Part shown: positions 11,993 to 23,581 of the stretch, piece after piece
How positions within the stretch are numbered: position 1 is the stretch's first letter
How the letters are laid out: every line of letters begins with the position of its first letter
Assembly (NCBI GenBank): GCA_963576565.1
Contig: OY755045.1
Span: forward strand, 42,364,409 to 42,428,408
Reading direction: 5' to 3'
Source: Aspidapion aeneum
Lineage: Eukaryota > Arthropoda > Insecta > Coleoptera > Brentidae
Length of the DNA stretch: 64,000 bases
Notes under the pieces: generated by a model
The model's input: only the letters and a program-made list of their open reading frames with translations
Databases searched by the model: none
What the model was told of the DNA's origin: nothing
Translations under genes and position numbers: made by a program

Positions 11993-13024
11993 GAAGAAAA
12001 TATTTTTGATAAAATAACATTAGGTATTAAAAAACTAATTCTTTGTGCAAGTTGTAAAATTTTTCATAAAAAAAGTTATTTTATTTATATGTGTTCTTTT
12101 CTTTCACATTTTTGCGTATAGAAGAGGACTGTTACAGTAGTCTCCGTCGGCAAGTAGTATCATACAGTAACTCATTACAGAGAAAATAAAGAACTCTTTT
12201 TTCTCTGCCCATTATAAAGAAAAAAAATCCGTGTCCCTCTCACTAGCTAAAAAACTCATTCCTATTCAAGACAAAGCTTCAAATATCCGAAAATTAGTCT
12301 TGGAACACTTTAGTTAGTAAATCAGCAAACTAGAATAAAAGCAAAAAAGAATAGAAAAAGTAACAGAGAATACCTAACTGACAGGATAAGAAAGTTTTCT
12401 TGAAACTTTTTATGAAAGTTTTAGATGAAACTCAATAAAAGAGCGCATCTGAAAATAAAATACTCTCCCAATATATGGGCACCTAAGCTCACACTAGGTA
12501 CTATAGTTATAGTGTACGTGTGAGCTAATATAACTAAAAACTGAAATATAATTTATTCAACTCCAGACTCAATTACCTTTCGTTTGATACCAAACAAGCC
12601 ATGTTTTGACTTAAACTCTAATTTTTGAAATCTGTCCCCACCCTTTAAAAAAAAACTAAAATGTATTTTGTTTAACTCCAGACTCAATTACCTTTCGTTT
12701 GATATCTCACACGCCATATTTTCACTTAACCTCTAATTATGGAAATCTACCCCCACCCTTTTTTTTAAATAAACTAAAATGTATTTTCTTAAACTCCAGA
12801 CTCAATTACCTTTCGTTTGATATCACACACGCCATATTTTCACATTAACTTAAATTTTTGAAATCTACCCTCAACCTTTTATTTGGCTTGCGTTCGGTAA
12901 ATTTTGTTCATTTTTTAATGGGACCATTTCGACCCAAGACCCAGCGTAGGTACCAAATTTCATTCAAATCTGGCAAGCGGTTTATCAGTTATGCGCGTTG
13001 GTCGTTACAGACAGACATACATAC

Positions 13025-13145
13025 ACAACTACTGTACTGTAGTGTGAGCAAATACTATAGTATAGTAGTAGTGTGAGCTAATACTACAGTATAGTACTAG
13101 TGTGAGCTAATACTATTCTATACTAGTAGTGTGAGCTAAAAAAAG
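13025..13145. repeat. Minisatellite of ~36-bp palindromic units
   Basis: About four imperfect units carry GTGTGAGCTAATACTA and TATAGTA..TAGTGTGAGC. The GTGTGAGCT word is the same as in the inner palindrome of the adjacent foldback arms (10680-10718, 12487-12530). This array probably derives from that element. Confidence 0.75.
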
Positions 13146-13479
13146 TATCTTATGTAAGCATGTATTGTGTTTTTTACCTAGACCATCCATCAGGACCGGA
13201 CTGGCTCCTGTGGGGACCTTCGGTTATAGACTGAAGTGGGGCCCCCTACTAAGGTCAATCTTAGAAAAAAATTAAAATGTCTGAAAATCAAATTTTTTTC
13301 CATTTTTCCACTTGAAAAAATAGTTGTCATAAAGACAAAATCTATGTGAAGAACTTAACTTTTCTATTGTAGTTTACTTATATGTTTACAATAAATTTTA
13401 ACCAAATGGTGCGAGGGAATGATCCGAAAAACGCCACGGTTCGGTTTGGTTTGGTTTGGTTTAACCCTAAAAACAGAGT

Positions 13480-14460
13480 CTATCTACCTATCTACTTAGC
13501 CTTCTTTAATCCATCTTTGGACATAGACCTCCCCCAATATCTTCCACTCTTCTCTGTCTGTCGTCGTGTTCATCCATCTAGTTCCCGCGTATTTCTTCAA
13601 ATTGTCCGCCCATCTCATTTCGGGTCGTCCCCTACGTTTTTATTTTCCCAAAGTCTCCAGTTTACAATACATTTTCATTTCATCGATCGTCTTTCTGTCT
13701 GATATTAATTTTGCTACTTCTCCTTTGACATCGCTTACTTTTGTTTTACCTTATCCATGTTTGATTTTGTAAGTGTCCAGATCTGGGATCCATAGGTAAG
13801 TACATGAAGGATACATTGGTTATACACTTTCGTTTTGAGGTACTGAGGATATTTTTTATTTTTTAATATGCAGCTTAATTTACCGAATGCTGCCGGGGCC
13901 AATCTTACTCGTCTCTTGATTTTAGCTGGTTTTCTTTTTTTAGTTTAATTATTTGTCCTAGGTATATATAATTATTTCTCTACTTTTCTTTTCATTTATT
14001 TTGATCGTGATATCTTCATCTGTGTTTGTTATGATTTTAGTTTTAGTGTTGTTCATACTCAAGCCTATATTTTTAGCTGCTGTATCCAGTTCTTCCAGCA
14101 TTTTATCAGTTCTTCTTTCTTATCTGTTATTAAGGCGGTATCATCAGGTATCTAGATGGTTAAAAAAAAACACCTTCTATGGCCTGGTTAAATAGTTTAG
14201 GAGATATTGTGTCGACCTGTCTGACACCTCTCTTATGAGGGTTGGCTTGGTTCCTTCGTAGGTTTTGTTTGATTAATGTATATTGTCTATTAAGTCTGTA
14301 TATCTGTGATCTATTCGGCTATTCATTAAAGATGCTTTTACTGCCCAGTGCTCAATGCTATCAAAAGCTTTTTCGAAGTCTATAAACGCAATATATAGTG
14401 GAATGTTGTATTCGTTCGCTCGTTCTATTAGGATTTTCACACACCTCTATGGTCTGCCTC
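13480..14460 (-). pseudogene. RTE-like LINE reverse transcriptase remnant
   Basis: Read on the minus strand, 14430-14345 gives a reverse-transcriptase core, IAFIDFEKAFDSIEHW, in which FIDFEKAFD holds the first catalytic Asp. Further downstream on the same strand come fragments such as KNIGLSMNNTKTKI (the region after the catalytic FADD block) and, near 13520, GGGLCPKMD, which resembles the C-terminal end of RTE-type proteins. The frame is broken by many stops and shifts, and the FADD block is not readable (an A/T-rich patch near 14160-14170). The 3' end points left and stops at CTATCTACCTATCTACT (13481-13497), a microsatellite-like tail as RTE elements often have. The RTE assignment is by motif memory. 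Confidence 0.7.
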
Positions 14461-14477
14461 ACGGAATCTGGGCCAAC

Positions 14478-15970
14478 TATGTTATTTCTTAGGACCGCCA
14501 TATTGAATTTATACGTCAATAAATAGAGCACTAAAAGACCTTTTCAACTGTTTTTCACTTGGTTGGCTGTGAAACAAAGACCGCAGTTGCGTTTGTTGTA
14601 ATACCTACGTAACTATCTGTCAAAACTTTGTCATTTATTTGATTTATCTGTTGGAGTTTTAAAGTTTTTAAATTACTTAAGATTTTTTTTCAGTCACATT
14701 ATCAATCAAATTTAACATGGAAAGATTTCCAAATTGGGAGAAAGTAGATATGTATGAATGTTATATTTTGTGTAATAACAATGCTGGAAGAACTCGAGAT
14801 ATGTACTTTCAGAGATATCCAGAAATACGACAACCAGGTTTGTCAATGTTCAGAATACTTAGAAATAATTTAATTGAATAGGGTTCCTTTAAAAAACAAA
14901 ATCGTAATCGACAACCTGATGAAAATATTGAAGCTCTCTGGTTTTACAAAATCGAATCAACTGCACAAAGAATTCTTAAAAAATTTAAGTATAATCCATA
15001 TTTAACACATTTTAGTCAAGCACTCCGAGATGGTGACTTAGAAAGAAGAACCTTGTTTTGCAATTGGTTCATACAGAAATCGTAAGAAAACCCTCAATTT
15101 CCGCTTAAGGTTCTGTGGTCCGATGAAAGCAGGGTTACAAACTGCGGGGTGTTTAACAGACATAACTACGTGTACTGGGCCGATGAAAATCCGTTCTTAA
15201 ATCGTAAGGTGCACCATCAAGTTAGGTGGGGTTTGAATGTATGGCTAGGAGTCATAAACGGACACATAATATTTAACATTTTTCAGAATAATTTGACGGC
15301 ACCTCGATATCTAAAATTCTACAAAATTACATTGAACAAATTTTGGAAAATTTGCCTCTTCAAGATGTAGCAAACATGTGGTTCCAGCAAGATGGAGCAC
15401 CTCCACATTATGCAAGAATCATAACCGACTATTTGAATCAGCAACATGGAAATAACTGGATCGGAAATCGAGGTCCAGTTGCCTGGCCTGCACGTTCGCC
15501 GGACCTTACGCCTCTTGATTTTTGTATTTGGGGATACTTAAAGGATACAGTTAAGGCAGCCGTTGTTCACGCCATAGAAGAAATTCCGGAACAAATGGTT
15601 AAAGATGCATGCATGTCTCTAATTCATCGATGCAGGATTTGCATGAATAACAATGGTGGAATTTTCGAACATTTGCTTATTTAGTTCAATGCTTTGTTAT
15701 CGGTTTGTAATTTTATTTTAAATTAAATAATAAATGCAAACTTTTGTTTCGGAAACAAAAGATAGATTTTAAGAAATTGTATTATTTCTTAGCCAGAGAA
15801 AAATTAGAAAATAAGGGCCTTAAAGATTTGCATATACTTATATCAGATAAATGGAAAAGTTTTGAAAGCTAGATCCGTAGCCAACTAAGTGAAAAACTAT
15901 TTTATTAATAAATTCACATTTACACACAAGTATAAATCCAATATGGCGGTCATGAGAAATAACAAAGTTA
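14478..15970 (+). mobile_element. Tc1/mariner-superfamily element, DD41D (rosa-like) type
   Basis: The outer ends are inverted repeats of about 38 bp: TGTTATTTCT followed by GACCGCCATATTG near 14480-14515, and their complement near 15935-15965. A second, inner inverted pair (GTTTTTCACTTGGTTGGCT at 14550-14568 and its complement at 15879-15897) gives the end-plus-subterminal arrangement known from some Tc1/mariner elements. Between them lies one transposase pseudogene. The TA target duplication is ambiguous by a few bases on the right. Total length is near 1.5 kb, normal for the superfamily. Confidence 0.85.
14717..15684 (+). pseudogene. Mariner-type transposase, broken
   Basis: This would encode the DDE/D transposase that cuts and rejoins the element ends. 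Recognisable blocks are the N-terminal region from Met at 14717, the first catalytic Asp in VLWSDES (about 15113-15133), the second in WFQQDGAPPHYA (about 15379-15414) and the third in RSPDLTPLDFCIWGYLKD (about 15493-15546). From the QD of the second block to the D of PLD there are 41 residues, so the spacing is DD41D, a class known from insect rosa-type mariners. Breaks seen: TAG at 14879-14881, TAA at 15083-15085, and a one-base frame change near 15315-15320 that separates the first Asp from the other two. All three catalytic residues survive, so decay looks moderate. Confidence 0.85.
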
Positions 15971-15984
15971 GCTATGGTTTCAAG

Positions 15985-16687
15985 AAAACTAGAAGGCCTA
16001 GAAAAAAATTGACAACCTGTAGAGCCGGGGCGGATCTAGGAATTTCATTTGGATGTACTCGTGCGCTGTCTGATATCCGATCAAAGCTGTCTGACAGTTT
16101 TACTCTACAAAATGTGTCCATTATCGAAAAAACGCTCGAGAGCAGTTATCAAAAATATTTCTCTCACGCATCATAAACACACAAATATCAAAGTCATAAA
16201 AGAGATTACGATTTTTTTTACTTCGAAACGATATAAATAAACGTCCAAATCGCTAAGAATGGCACGCGAAATAGGCACGTAGTGCTTTCCTCAAGTCATC
16301 CATCAACCGATCGAAAACCTGGGAAGGATGGAAAATTGTTGGAAAAGTGGAAAAGTTGTCCCCAAAGCATGGGTGAAACGATGCGAAGAGCTCTTAAATT
16401 GCGGATCGATCAAGTTTTACGTAAAAACTGTCTTGTTAAATTTGTCGCCTTTTCAAAGTGTTTTTTGATGAAATTTGTGAGATACAATTTTAATCCAGTA
16501 GCGAACAATGTAAAAAAAAAAACTAATAAAAGATAAAAATATAATAAAGATAAAAATTAGAAATCCGGCTCGAGGGACCATAACAAAAATAGGGAATTTA
16601 TCTTTTAATATAATTCAGTGGCCATACACAAGGGTGGAATATGTTTTATAGTTACCTATTTATTTAACAAAATAATTATTAGAGCCT
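15985..16687. other. Unassigned sequence with a small hAT/MITE-end fragment
   Basis: GGGGCGGATCTAGGAA near 16027 resembles the GGATC-containing ends of the miniature elements near 32232 and 43921, but no partner end is visible. Short open frames at 15889 and 16282 look like nothing known. Otherwise nothing seen. Confidence 0.4.
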
Positions 16688-17006
16688 CCAGGGTAGCTAT
16701 TCTGGGTCTGGAACGATGTGACCATTCACATCACACGCTTTGACCAATAGCAAACTCTGAGCGGTCGCGTGTTGTGCGAAATGACGTGTCTCGACCATTA
16801 GCGTAGTCGTCCGCTCTTCAGAGTGAAATCTGTTCTCCTGCCCCCTACCGACTGAACGTTTCTCGGTCGGATCGTAGGAGAAGCTTGCGCAATGGAGGTC
16901 TTTTAGCATAGCACGTGACGGCTCCGAGCTAATTTAAAGCTTGCCATTGGCCAAAGTATGTGATGGCAACTATCACATCGTTCAAGACCCAGAATAGTTA
17001 CCCTGG
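16688..17006. mobile_element. 319-bp miniature element with ~34-bp (extending to ~62-bp) inverted ends
   Basis: The left end starts CCAGGGTAGCTATTCTGGGT and the right end is its complement with two mismatches in 34 bp. Similarity then continues through GATGTGA..CATCACA..CTTTG.CCAAT to about 62 bp. The centre is GC-richer than the surroundings and has no transposase. The target duplication is not clear, so I do not assign a superfamily. Confidence 0.85.
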
Positions 17007-17340
17007 AATGCTCAAATTTTCGATGGTACGTTCAAATTGACAAAGGATTGAACTTTTCAACGATTATGTGGATACACACGTTAATGCTATATTAATTCAG
17101 CATAAATGTTTAACAAAAATTAATTTATAGAAGTTTATTTATTACCTTCTCCCTGTCTAAAACGTTTTAACTTTAATAATTTTTTACGTCCATTATCCAA
17201 TCAAGTAATATTTTTAGGTCACCCTTCCCATTTTTTCTTTTCTCCTTTTACTCAAAATGGAAAATTTACCTTTTTATACGCCGTTTAAGATCATACGAAT
17301 TACACAGGTGATTATCAATTTATTGAATGACTGACAAAAT

Positions 17341-18570
17341 GGTTAGTAGTAGTAGTAGTAGTGTGGGGTAGGCTCTAGGCCTGGCGACTAGGCACATCAA
17401 GCGCCCTTTTCGCCAACCCCCGGGCACCCCCACTACATTCGCTTAGAAATCTGCCCGTCTTCTGTACAAAGGCCAGAATATCGGGCCACCTCAAATTCAG
17501 AAGGTCCTCCGTCTCAAAGGCTTCCTCTTCGAATACCTCTCTCCTTGTATGCTTCACATGATGAGAGGAAATGCGCCGTGGTCTTGTCCTCGGCCCAATA
17601 TCGCTCGCAAGTCGCGTCCTCCTTCACTCTCATCTTTGCCAGGTGTCCTTGTAGGACGCAGTGTCCGGTTAGGACTCCCACTATGGCTCCCACCTCTATT
17701 CGTGTTCTACAGAGCAGCCAGTCCCTACGGGACTTGCTGTATCCTGTCACATACTCCTTCGCCTGTCTGGCGCTTCCTGTGTTGGTCCATTCCTTTTGTA
17801 TCTCTTTCTTAGTTCACTCTGTTAGGGCCGACTTCATTTGCCCTCTTGTAAGCCCCAGGAAAGGCTCTGGGCCGACGCATTTCTGCCGGGATCCTCTCCT
17901 GGCGAGTTCGTCCGCCTTCTCGTTTCCTGGGACTCCCGTGTGGCCTGAGACCCATACTAGCTCCACCTCTCTTACGTCGGCCAACTCCTGAAGTGCATCC
18001 GCACACTCATGCACCAAACCCGCGGACATGGTTGGTTTGCACAGTGCTTTCAGCGCAGCTCGACTGTCTGAACAGATGCAGAGGCATTTTCCTGCTTCGT
18101 TCCTAATTTCTTCATCCCATGTTACCGCCAGTATGGCGTAAACCTCCGCCTGGAAGACTGTTGCATTGGATCCCAGCGAGTAGCTTTTTCCAATACCCGT
18201 GGCATCGCTAAGGAATTCAACTCCGTCCTCCTTCCATGCATCCCGGTATGTTTACACGATATCTCCTTTTCTCCCTTAACCGCTTCTCTGGCATCGCTAG
18301 CCTGTATGTCGATAAAGGAATCTCCTTTTCCGTCACAGTCGCGATCTCCGAATGTCCTTTTTGTCCACCGCTCCTTCTCCACACGCCCGCGTCCCTTATC
18401 CTCAGGTATGCTGCCATCGCTTCCTTCTTTATCCAGGTGGACAGCGATGGGAGACCTAAGATTGTGTTCAGGGCTATGTTAGGAGTAGACCTTAAAGCTC
18501 CGGTGATGCTTAAGGTCGCCAGCCTCTGCATGCTTTCGAGCTTTTTGGCGTTAGTGGGTTTCATTGCCTG
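17341..18570 (-). pseudogene. R1/I-type LINE 3' part with RNase H domain
   Basis: On the minus strand the first readable part (18564-18400) gives KLESMQRLATLSITGALRST, the stretch that follows the reverse transcriptase in R1/I-type LINEs. Next comes an RNase H domain: FQAEVYAIL (about 18150), CSDSRAALKAL (about 18075) and VWVSGHTGVPGNEKADELA (about 17960-17900), with the acidic, His and final Asp positions expected of RNase H. A zinc-knuckle-like end follows, with CxxC-type residues and HFLSSCEAY (about 17570). Frames change several times, so it is dead. The reverse transcriptase itself is missing, as in a 5'-truncated insertion. The 3' end is a (ACT)n tail (17344-17362 on the plus strand reads (AGT)n). 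Confidence 0.8.
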
Positions 18571-19544
18571 ACAACTGTTTAAATATACAGATTATTAAAA
18601 AAATTTACAATTTTTTTTGGAAACCTGTATAATTTTACTTTGGCTTTTATAAATGCTTTTTACGTTACAATAAAACCGTGACTTTCTTTGACTTTCAAAA
18701 TTAAAATTACATTGAAATCAATAGAAGTAAACACCAGTTAAATTCATTCGAATTTCATTAATTCAAAGTTTTGTTTGTGCCTTTCTGCTTAACTTTGGAG
18801 TAAAACGGAAGTTTAATTAGAAGTTACAGAAAATAAGCACAAAAAATAAATACATTTTTGGGTCACAGATTTTAGTTAAGGCAAGAATTAGGAAAATCCA
18901 CTTTCCAGAAGCTTTTTATATTACTTTTTGGCAAATGGTCAATTCCTCCTATTTCGACCCCGCTGAATCCGAATATCCTTGTTGCCACCTTGAAATGTTG
19001 ACAGGGGCTGAGATATTCAAGATGGAGGCCAACATGGCGGCGAAATTTTAAATTGCCGCTGTAAAGCCCAAATTGACACAGGTGTACATTTAAAATATAT
19101 ATTGATGTAACTAAAAAATAATATCATATTAGTTTTTTTTTAATGGCTGCAAAAACCTCCAAAAACCCCTCCAGACCTCCAAAATCTGAAAGTTTGAGGT
19201 TGTTTTCAAATTTTCTTAAAAACTAAGCTTCAATGAGAAAAAAATTTTTGAGAAAAAATATAAGAAATCCTGAAGCTTGTCGATTTATTGTTTACAGAAG
19301 AAATATTTTGCAATGACTCTTATTTCATATTTTATTATTTTTATCGCTCCATCGCTAATTTGGAAATTTGAAGGCAAATATCTCAAAAACAAATTGATGG
19401 ATTTTCAAAATTTTGTCACGGTTCTAAAGACATGCTTAAAACCTTCAAAACCAGCTACCAGTTGACCCACTTTCCCTATTCAAAATATAAAGTAAAGTTT
19501 ACCAATCGAAATAAATGTATCCATGACGGATGTAATACCTTCCT
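18571..19544. other. Unassigned repeat-like sequence
   Basis: Contains AAGATGGAGGCCAACATGGC near 19020 and AAAACCTCCAAAAACCCCTC near 19153, wording typical of interspersed insect repeats. No ends could be paired and no gene was seen. Confidence 0.35.
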
Positions 19545-19690
19545 AACCCATTAGCACACTCCAAGTAAACTCAATGCTATATCAACCTTAAAAACAGTTT
19601 TTTGTAAATATCTCCGAAACGAAAGGTCCTACCAAGTTTTTGGTTATAACACAAATTTTTTTAAAAAATGTGCGCTACTTATTCCTAAAA
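19545..19690. repeat. Dispersed repeat, copy 2
   Basis: Matches 11195-11345 in order and orientation (TTAGCACACTCCA, TTTTGTAAATATCTC, GAAACGAAAGGTCCTAC). About 100 bp further right (19785-19870) is ATTTCATGAAAACCGGTTGG followed by ACACATACAGACAGCCAT, an outer-end style similar to the foldback at 10201-13024. Confidence 0.55.
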
Positions 19691-19929
19691 CTTTTTAACT
19701 GTCAAAAAACTGTCATTAACATTAATTAATTTCGACCAAAATCTAATCAGTTCGTTACAGTATTAAATACTATTTTGCCTAAAAATTTCATGAAAACCGG
19801 TTGGGCGGTTTAGGAGCTATCGTGTTACGGAGAGAGTTACTACACACAAACACATACAGACAGCCATCACGACGATACTGCTAGGGCTACCTCGAAAACA
19901 ATGTGCGGACTAGGAAAGTAAAAATTTCA

Positions 19930-20815
19930 AAATAGCCAAAAAGTTTGTCCCGCTCAAACACAATCGACATTTTTCACAAACGTACGACTGGTACCCGAAA
20001 AGAGGATCTGTTACCAAAAAAAGACACCCTGTATAACTGAAACTGTGCTTAGGTAAAACATTATTATCCGATCTATAGTCAAAATTTTCAAAACTAAAAA
20101 AGATTTTAAGCATCGGCACCGAGGATTGATCTATCAATCTTTGGAATCTGCACATAAGTTTTCACTTAGTATCTAACGATAGAGATCATTGCTAACTACT
20201 GAAAAAGTTTCCGCCTATTAAATTAAATTATTTGAGAAAGAGTTTGGTGATACAAATCAATTTCATTTTAACGTCATAAATTGCTTAATTAAAATTACTT
20301 TCTAAAATTCGTCTATGGGTCGAATCTAGTTTACAGAATCTTTAAATAATAGGGTCTTATTGGAATAAAACCTGACATTTTAAAATCGGCAGTTTTGTGA
20401 CTGACAGTCTCTAATTATTGCATCTATACGATACGTAGAAATGACAAATAAAGTATCATCACTCAAAAAAATTTTCAAACTACAACTTGCAAAGTAATTT
20501 TAATTTAGTCATGGATGATGCGAAATGCCTTTTAAATGTTTTTAGACACAAGCTAAATTTTTGTGTTTTTAACAAATAAGCATATTATTTATTGTATACT
20601 CGTATGGTTAGGTATTGCATATATATTAAGTTTAATAATTATCTAAGAATTTTCCGATTTCACCACGCGACATACGACTGTTTTCCGGTTTAAAAAGAAA
20701 AAATCGCACCGACAACGCGGACGAAAAGCGACTAACGGCTTTTCTAGGATAGAGTCAGAAACTCAGATAGAGCGTAATAATATAGAGCTAGAGTTTTGGA
20801 TAGAGTGGAGAAAAT
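19930..20815. other. Unassigned AT-rich sequence
   Basis: No coding or inverted-repeat structure that I can support. Confidence 0.35.
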
Positions 20816-20821
20816 GTTGTA

Positions 20822-21547
20822 CAGTAGACTCGCGCTAGTGTGAACACGAAAAATATATTCTCTTATACCATGGAGACTGTTCATACTACGGAAGGTCTAT
20901 TCTAAAAACGAAATATTATTGGTGAGATATAATAAATCCATACATATACACTTTTAAATGTAAGTGGTCTTATAATTTAGAGCAAATCTATAAGTTTCTG
21001 CTGAAAATTACAATTTAAAGTATCGACAAATACTACAAATTATGAATTTTTATGAATCGTCAAAATTTACATATCATTAGGTAAAATACTATGTTATTTT
21101 AGTCCAAACTTATCTAGCTGACCAATGAGTGACTACTGCTCGGTCTCAATATTTCTTAAGCTCTAACACCTATGTTGTTTGTTTCTGACTATAATGTAAC
21201 CACTTTAAGTGATTCCAAAAAATACTTTACTGCAACTTTTTCAGGTGTCTTCATTTCGTTCTCAGATTCGCCTTCCAGACTTACCTCTGGGAGCAAGAAT
21301 TAAAAACTTTTTTTTTACAATTTTACAAAGCAAAACATAAAATGGTCCTAGTATTTACCACAAAAAACGAATTAAAACTAAGTAATTCTAGTTAATTCCC
21401 CTAAATCTTACCATTTGATTAACACCTATTTTTCGTTTTCATACGATCGAGACTCGTTAATCTTTATACTACTATAATACATTCATCCTCACTGTTCACA
21501 CTACTGGGAGGTTCACACAAGCGTGTGTTCACACCAGCGCGAGTCTA
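20822..21547. mobile_element. ~726-bp element with 25-bp inverted ends
   Basis: The left end AGTAGACTCGCGCTAGTGTG and the right end (complement TACTAGACTCGCGCTGGTGTG, trimmed) pair over about 25 bp up to GAACAC. A third copy of the same end, in the right-end orientation, lies at 22117-22139 inside the next repeat. No transposase frame inside. A TA lies outside each end, which would fit a TA-targeting element, but the extreme bases differ. Confidence 0.7.
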
Positions 21548-22162
21548 GTATAAGGTGAAATAAGTTAAAAATATCAAAAAAAATCTTAGGACTGGTTTAA
21601 ATGACTAATTGGTTTTGACATAGTCGTATCTAAAGGAGGATCAAAAGGGATCTAAATAAGAAAAAAATTGCACAATACGGAAATTTTCCAAAATCTTATT
21701 TAATAATTTTTATCCCCCCTGAACTTGTATCCAATGTTTTTTTTTTGAAAAACCGAAAAATACCTCAAAGGAGCTAGAAAAAAACTGACTTTACATCAAT
21801 GTACTCAAATTTTTTTAAAAAATGCTACATAAAAATGGAATTATTATTAAAATGAAATTTTTATTCATATGAAAAGTCATAAAACCTCCTCAAAAAGCCC
21901 TCGTAACTTGAAGCGTATTAATATCAAAATGTGTTTTACCTCCGTTTTTGCCATTATTTTTTTCAATAAATTTTGTGTTGCACGGTAGTAATGAATTTAA
22001 TTTCCCATAAAAAAAATAATTATTATTATAAAAAACGATTTAAATGAAAATAAAACTTTCATTCATTCAAAAGTTACCTAAAGACCTGTTCTTACTTTTC
22101 AAAAAGCCCCTAAAAAGTGTGTTCACACCAGCGCGAGTCTTAATCTTTAATTTATATCCAAA

Positions 22163-22259
22163 CAGTGGCGCACTCAGGAATATGTCTTGGAGGGGGGCCG
22201 AGACCTCTGGGGGGCCCAAGGCCTCATGATTGAAGGGGCAGCCCCCTGAGTGCCCTATG
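22163..22259. mobile_element. hAT-like miniature element, internally deleted copy
   Basis: Begins CAGTGGCGCACTCAGG and ends in TGAGTGCCCTATG, with a GGGGGGCC block. It is 97 bp against 152 bp for the sister copy in the second half of the duplication and lacks the central T/A-rich part. It was therefore duplicated together with its surroundings and then shortened. Confidence 0.8.
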
Positions 22260-22648
22260 TCAAAATAAAGTTATGTTGTTTTAACAAACGTAAATTTTAG
22301 TACCCAACAAAATCTGAAAAAAACTGACTTTACATCAAAAAATAATTCTACATAAAAATGGAAATATTATTAAAATGAAATTTTTATTCATATGAAAAGT
22401 CATAAAACCTCCTCAAAAAGCCCTCGTAACTTGAAGCGAATTAATATCAAAATGTGTTTTGCCTCCTTTTTTGCCATTATTTTTTTCAATAAATTTGTGT
22501 TGCTTGGTAGTAATGAATTTAATTTCCCATAAATAAATAATAATTATTATAAAAAACGATTTATATGAATATAAAAGTTACCTGAGGACTTATTCTTACT
22601 TTTCAAAAAGCCCCCATAACTTGAAACGGGTTTTAATTTATATCAAAA

Positions 22649-22800
22649 CAGTGGCGCACCCAGGAATATGTCTTGGAGGGGGGCCAAGAACTCTGGGGGG
22701 CCCAAGGCCTCATGATTTATTTTATGCTATTTTATCTTTTAAAAAATATCTAAAAAAATCTTAGGTTTGGCAGGGGGCAGCCCCCCTGGGTGCGCCCATG
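22649..22800. mobile_element. hAT-like miniature element, 152 bp
   Basis: Begins CAGTGGCGCACCCAGG and ends CCTGGGTGCGCCCATG, an imperfect inverted repeat. The centre ATCTAAAAAAATCTTAGGTT is shared with the copies at 11561, 50519 and 60775. TCAAAA occurs on both sides, consistent with a decayed 8-bp target duplication. Confidence 0.85.
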
Positions 22801-22905
22801 TCAAAATAACGTTATGTTGTTTTAACAAACGTAAATTTTAGTACCCCTGGGTTTTAAAATCAAACAAGTTTCCATGGGTAGCAAAACTTTCGCAAGAGAT
22901 ATGTA

Positions 22906-23430
22906 CAGGGTATCTCTAAAAGGTCTGTACAAAATCTTAGCACATATTCCTGAGGTCAAAATAAGCCGATTTAAAGCAACTTACCTTAGTCCAAATTTGC
23001 TCCGTTTCAGAGATACAAAATGGTAAATTTAAAAATTTTAAATCGATTGTCTTAAAGTTTATGAACATTTCTCAACGCATTACTTTAAAAATTGGTACTC
23101 TGGGGTTTTTTGGGATGCGAAACCTAAATATGGATACCTTTTCGCTGTGGCCGTTAGAAATTATTTTGAATGACTATTTCACTAGAGTGTTTTACACTGG
23201 CAAAATTTCATAGCAACGGCCAGTTTTCTGCTGACTATTGTTCTCAAGTCTGTTGCTTTTCGGCAATTTCGCTCATGAAATTTTTTAATTTAAAAATTAA
23301 ATTTTTAAATTCAAACCCTGTATCTCTAAAACGGAGCAATTTTGGACCAAGCTAATTTGCATTAAATCCACTTATTTTGACCTTAGGAATATGTGCTAAG
23401 ATTTTGTACAGACCTTTTAGAGACACCCTG
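22906..23430. mobile_element. 525-bp TA-flanked element with ~130-bp inverted repeats
   Basis: Left end CAGGGTATCTCTAAAAGGTC continues through TGTACAAAATCTTAGCACAT and pairs with the right end over about 70 bp strongly and about 130 bp in all (right arm from about 23285). TA flanks both ends (22904-22905 and 23431-23432), the Tc1/mariner-type target. The ~230-bp centre has no transposase motif. Non-autonomous. Confidence 0.88.
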
Positions 23431-23581
23431 TATATCGATCGATTGAAAGGAAAAGTATACATCCGTGACCTTCGACAGCACTTTTATCTTTCAGGTCAGA
23501 TCAACTCTGATTAGCGTTTACCCATCTTCAAGACGTGAGCGTCAATCAGTGGAATTTTTAAGCCAAATAAATACTAAGAAA

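Larger units (their letters stand above)
10201..13024. mobile_element. Foldback element with tandem-repeat arms; source of the satellite
   Basis: The left arm (10201-10731) and right arm (12473-13007) are reverse complements along more than 500 bp. Each arm begins at its outer end with TAACGACCAACGC followed by an ATGAAATTTGGT motif. It then has three ~115-120-bp units, each with a G-run (GGGTGGGGGTAG), ATATGGCGTGTGTGAT, GAAAGGTAATTGAGTC and a T-run. At the inner edge is a palindrome starting AGCTCACAC and ending GTGTGAGCT. Outside the right arm a short ACAGACAGACATAC remains, matching the satellite outside the left arm. The ~1.7-kb centre has no transposase frame and contains later insertions. 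No target duplication can be read, because one side is satellite. Confidence 0.85.
21778..22845. repeat. ~530-bp tandem duplication, diverged
   Basis: Copy 1 (about 21778-22305) and copy 2 (about 22318-22845) share ACTGACTTTACATCAA, ATGAAATTTTTATTCATATG, AAAGTCATAAAACCTCCTC, AATATCAAAATGTGTTTT, a hAT-like miniature element and then GTTATGTTGTTTTAACAAAC. The copies differ by scattered substitutions and small indels. Copy 1 has a replaced patch at 22112-22145 carrying the terminus of the 20822-21547 element. A third, short piece of the unit's end is at 23582-23635. No coding frame. Confidence 0.85.
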
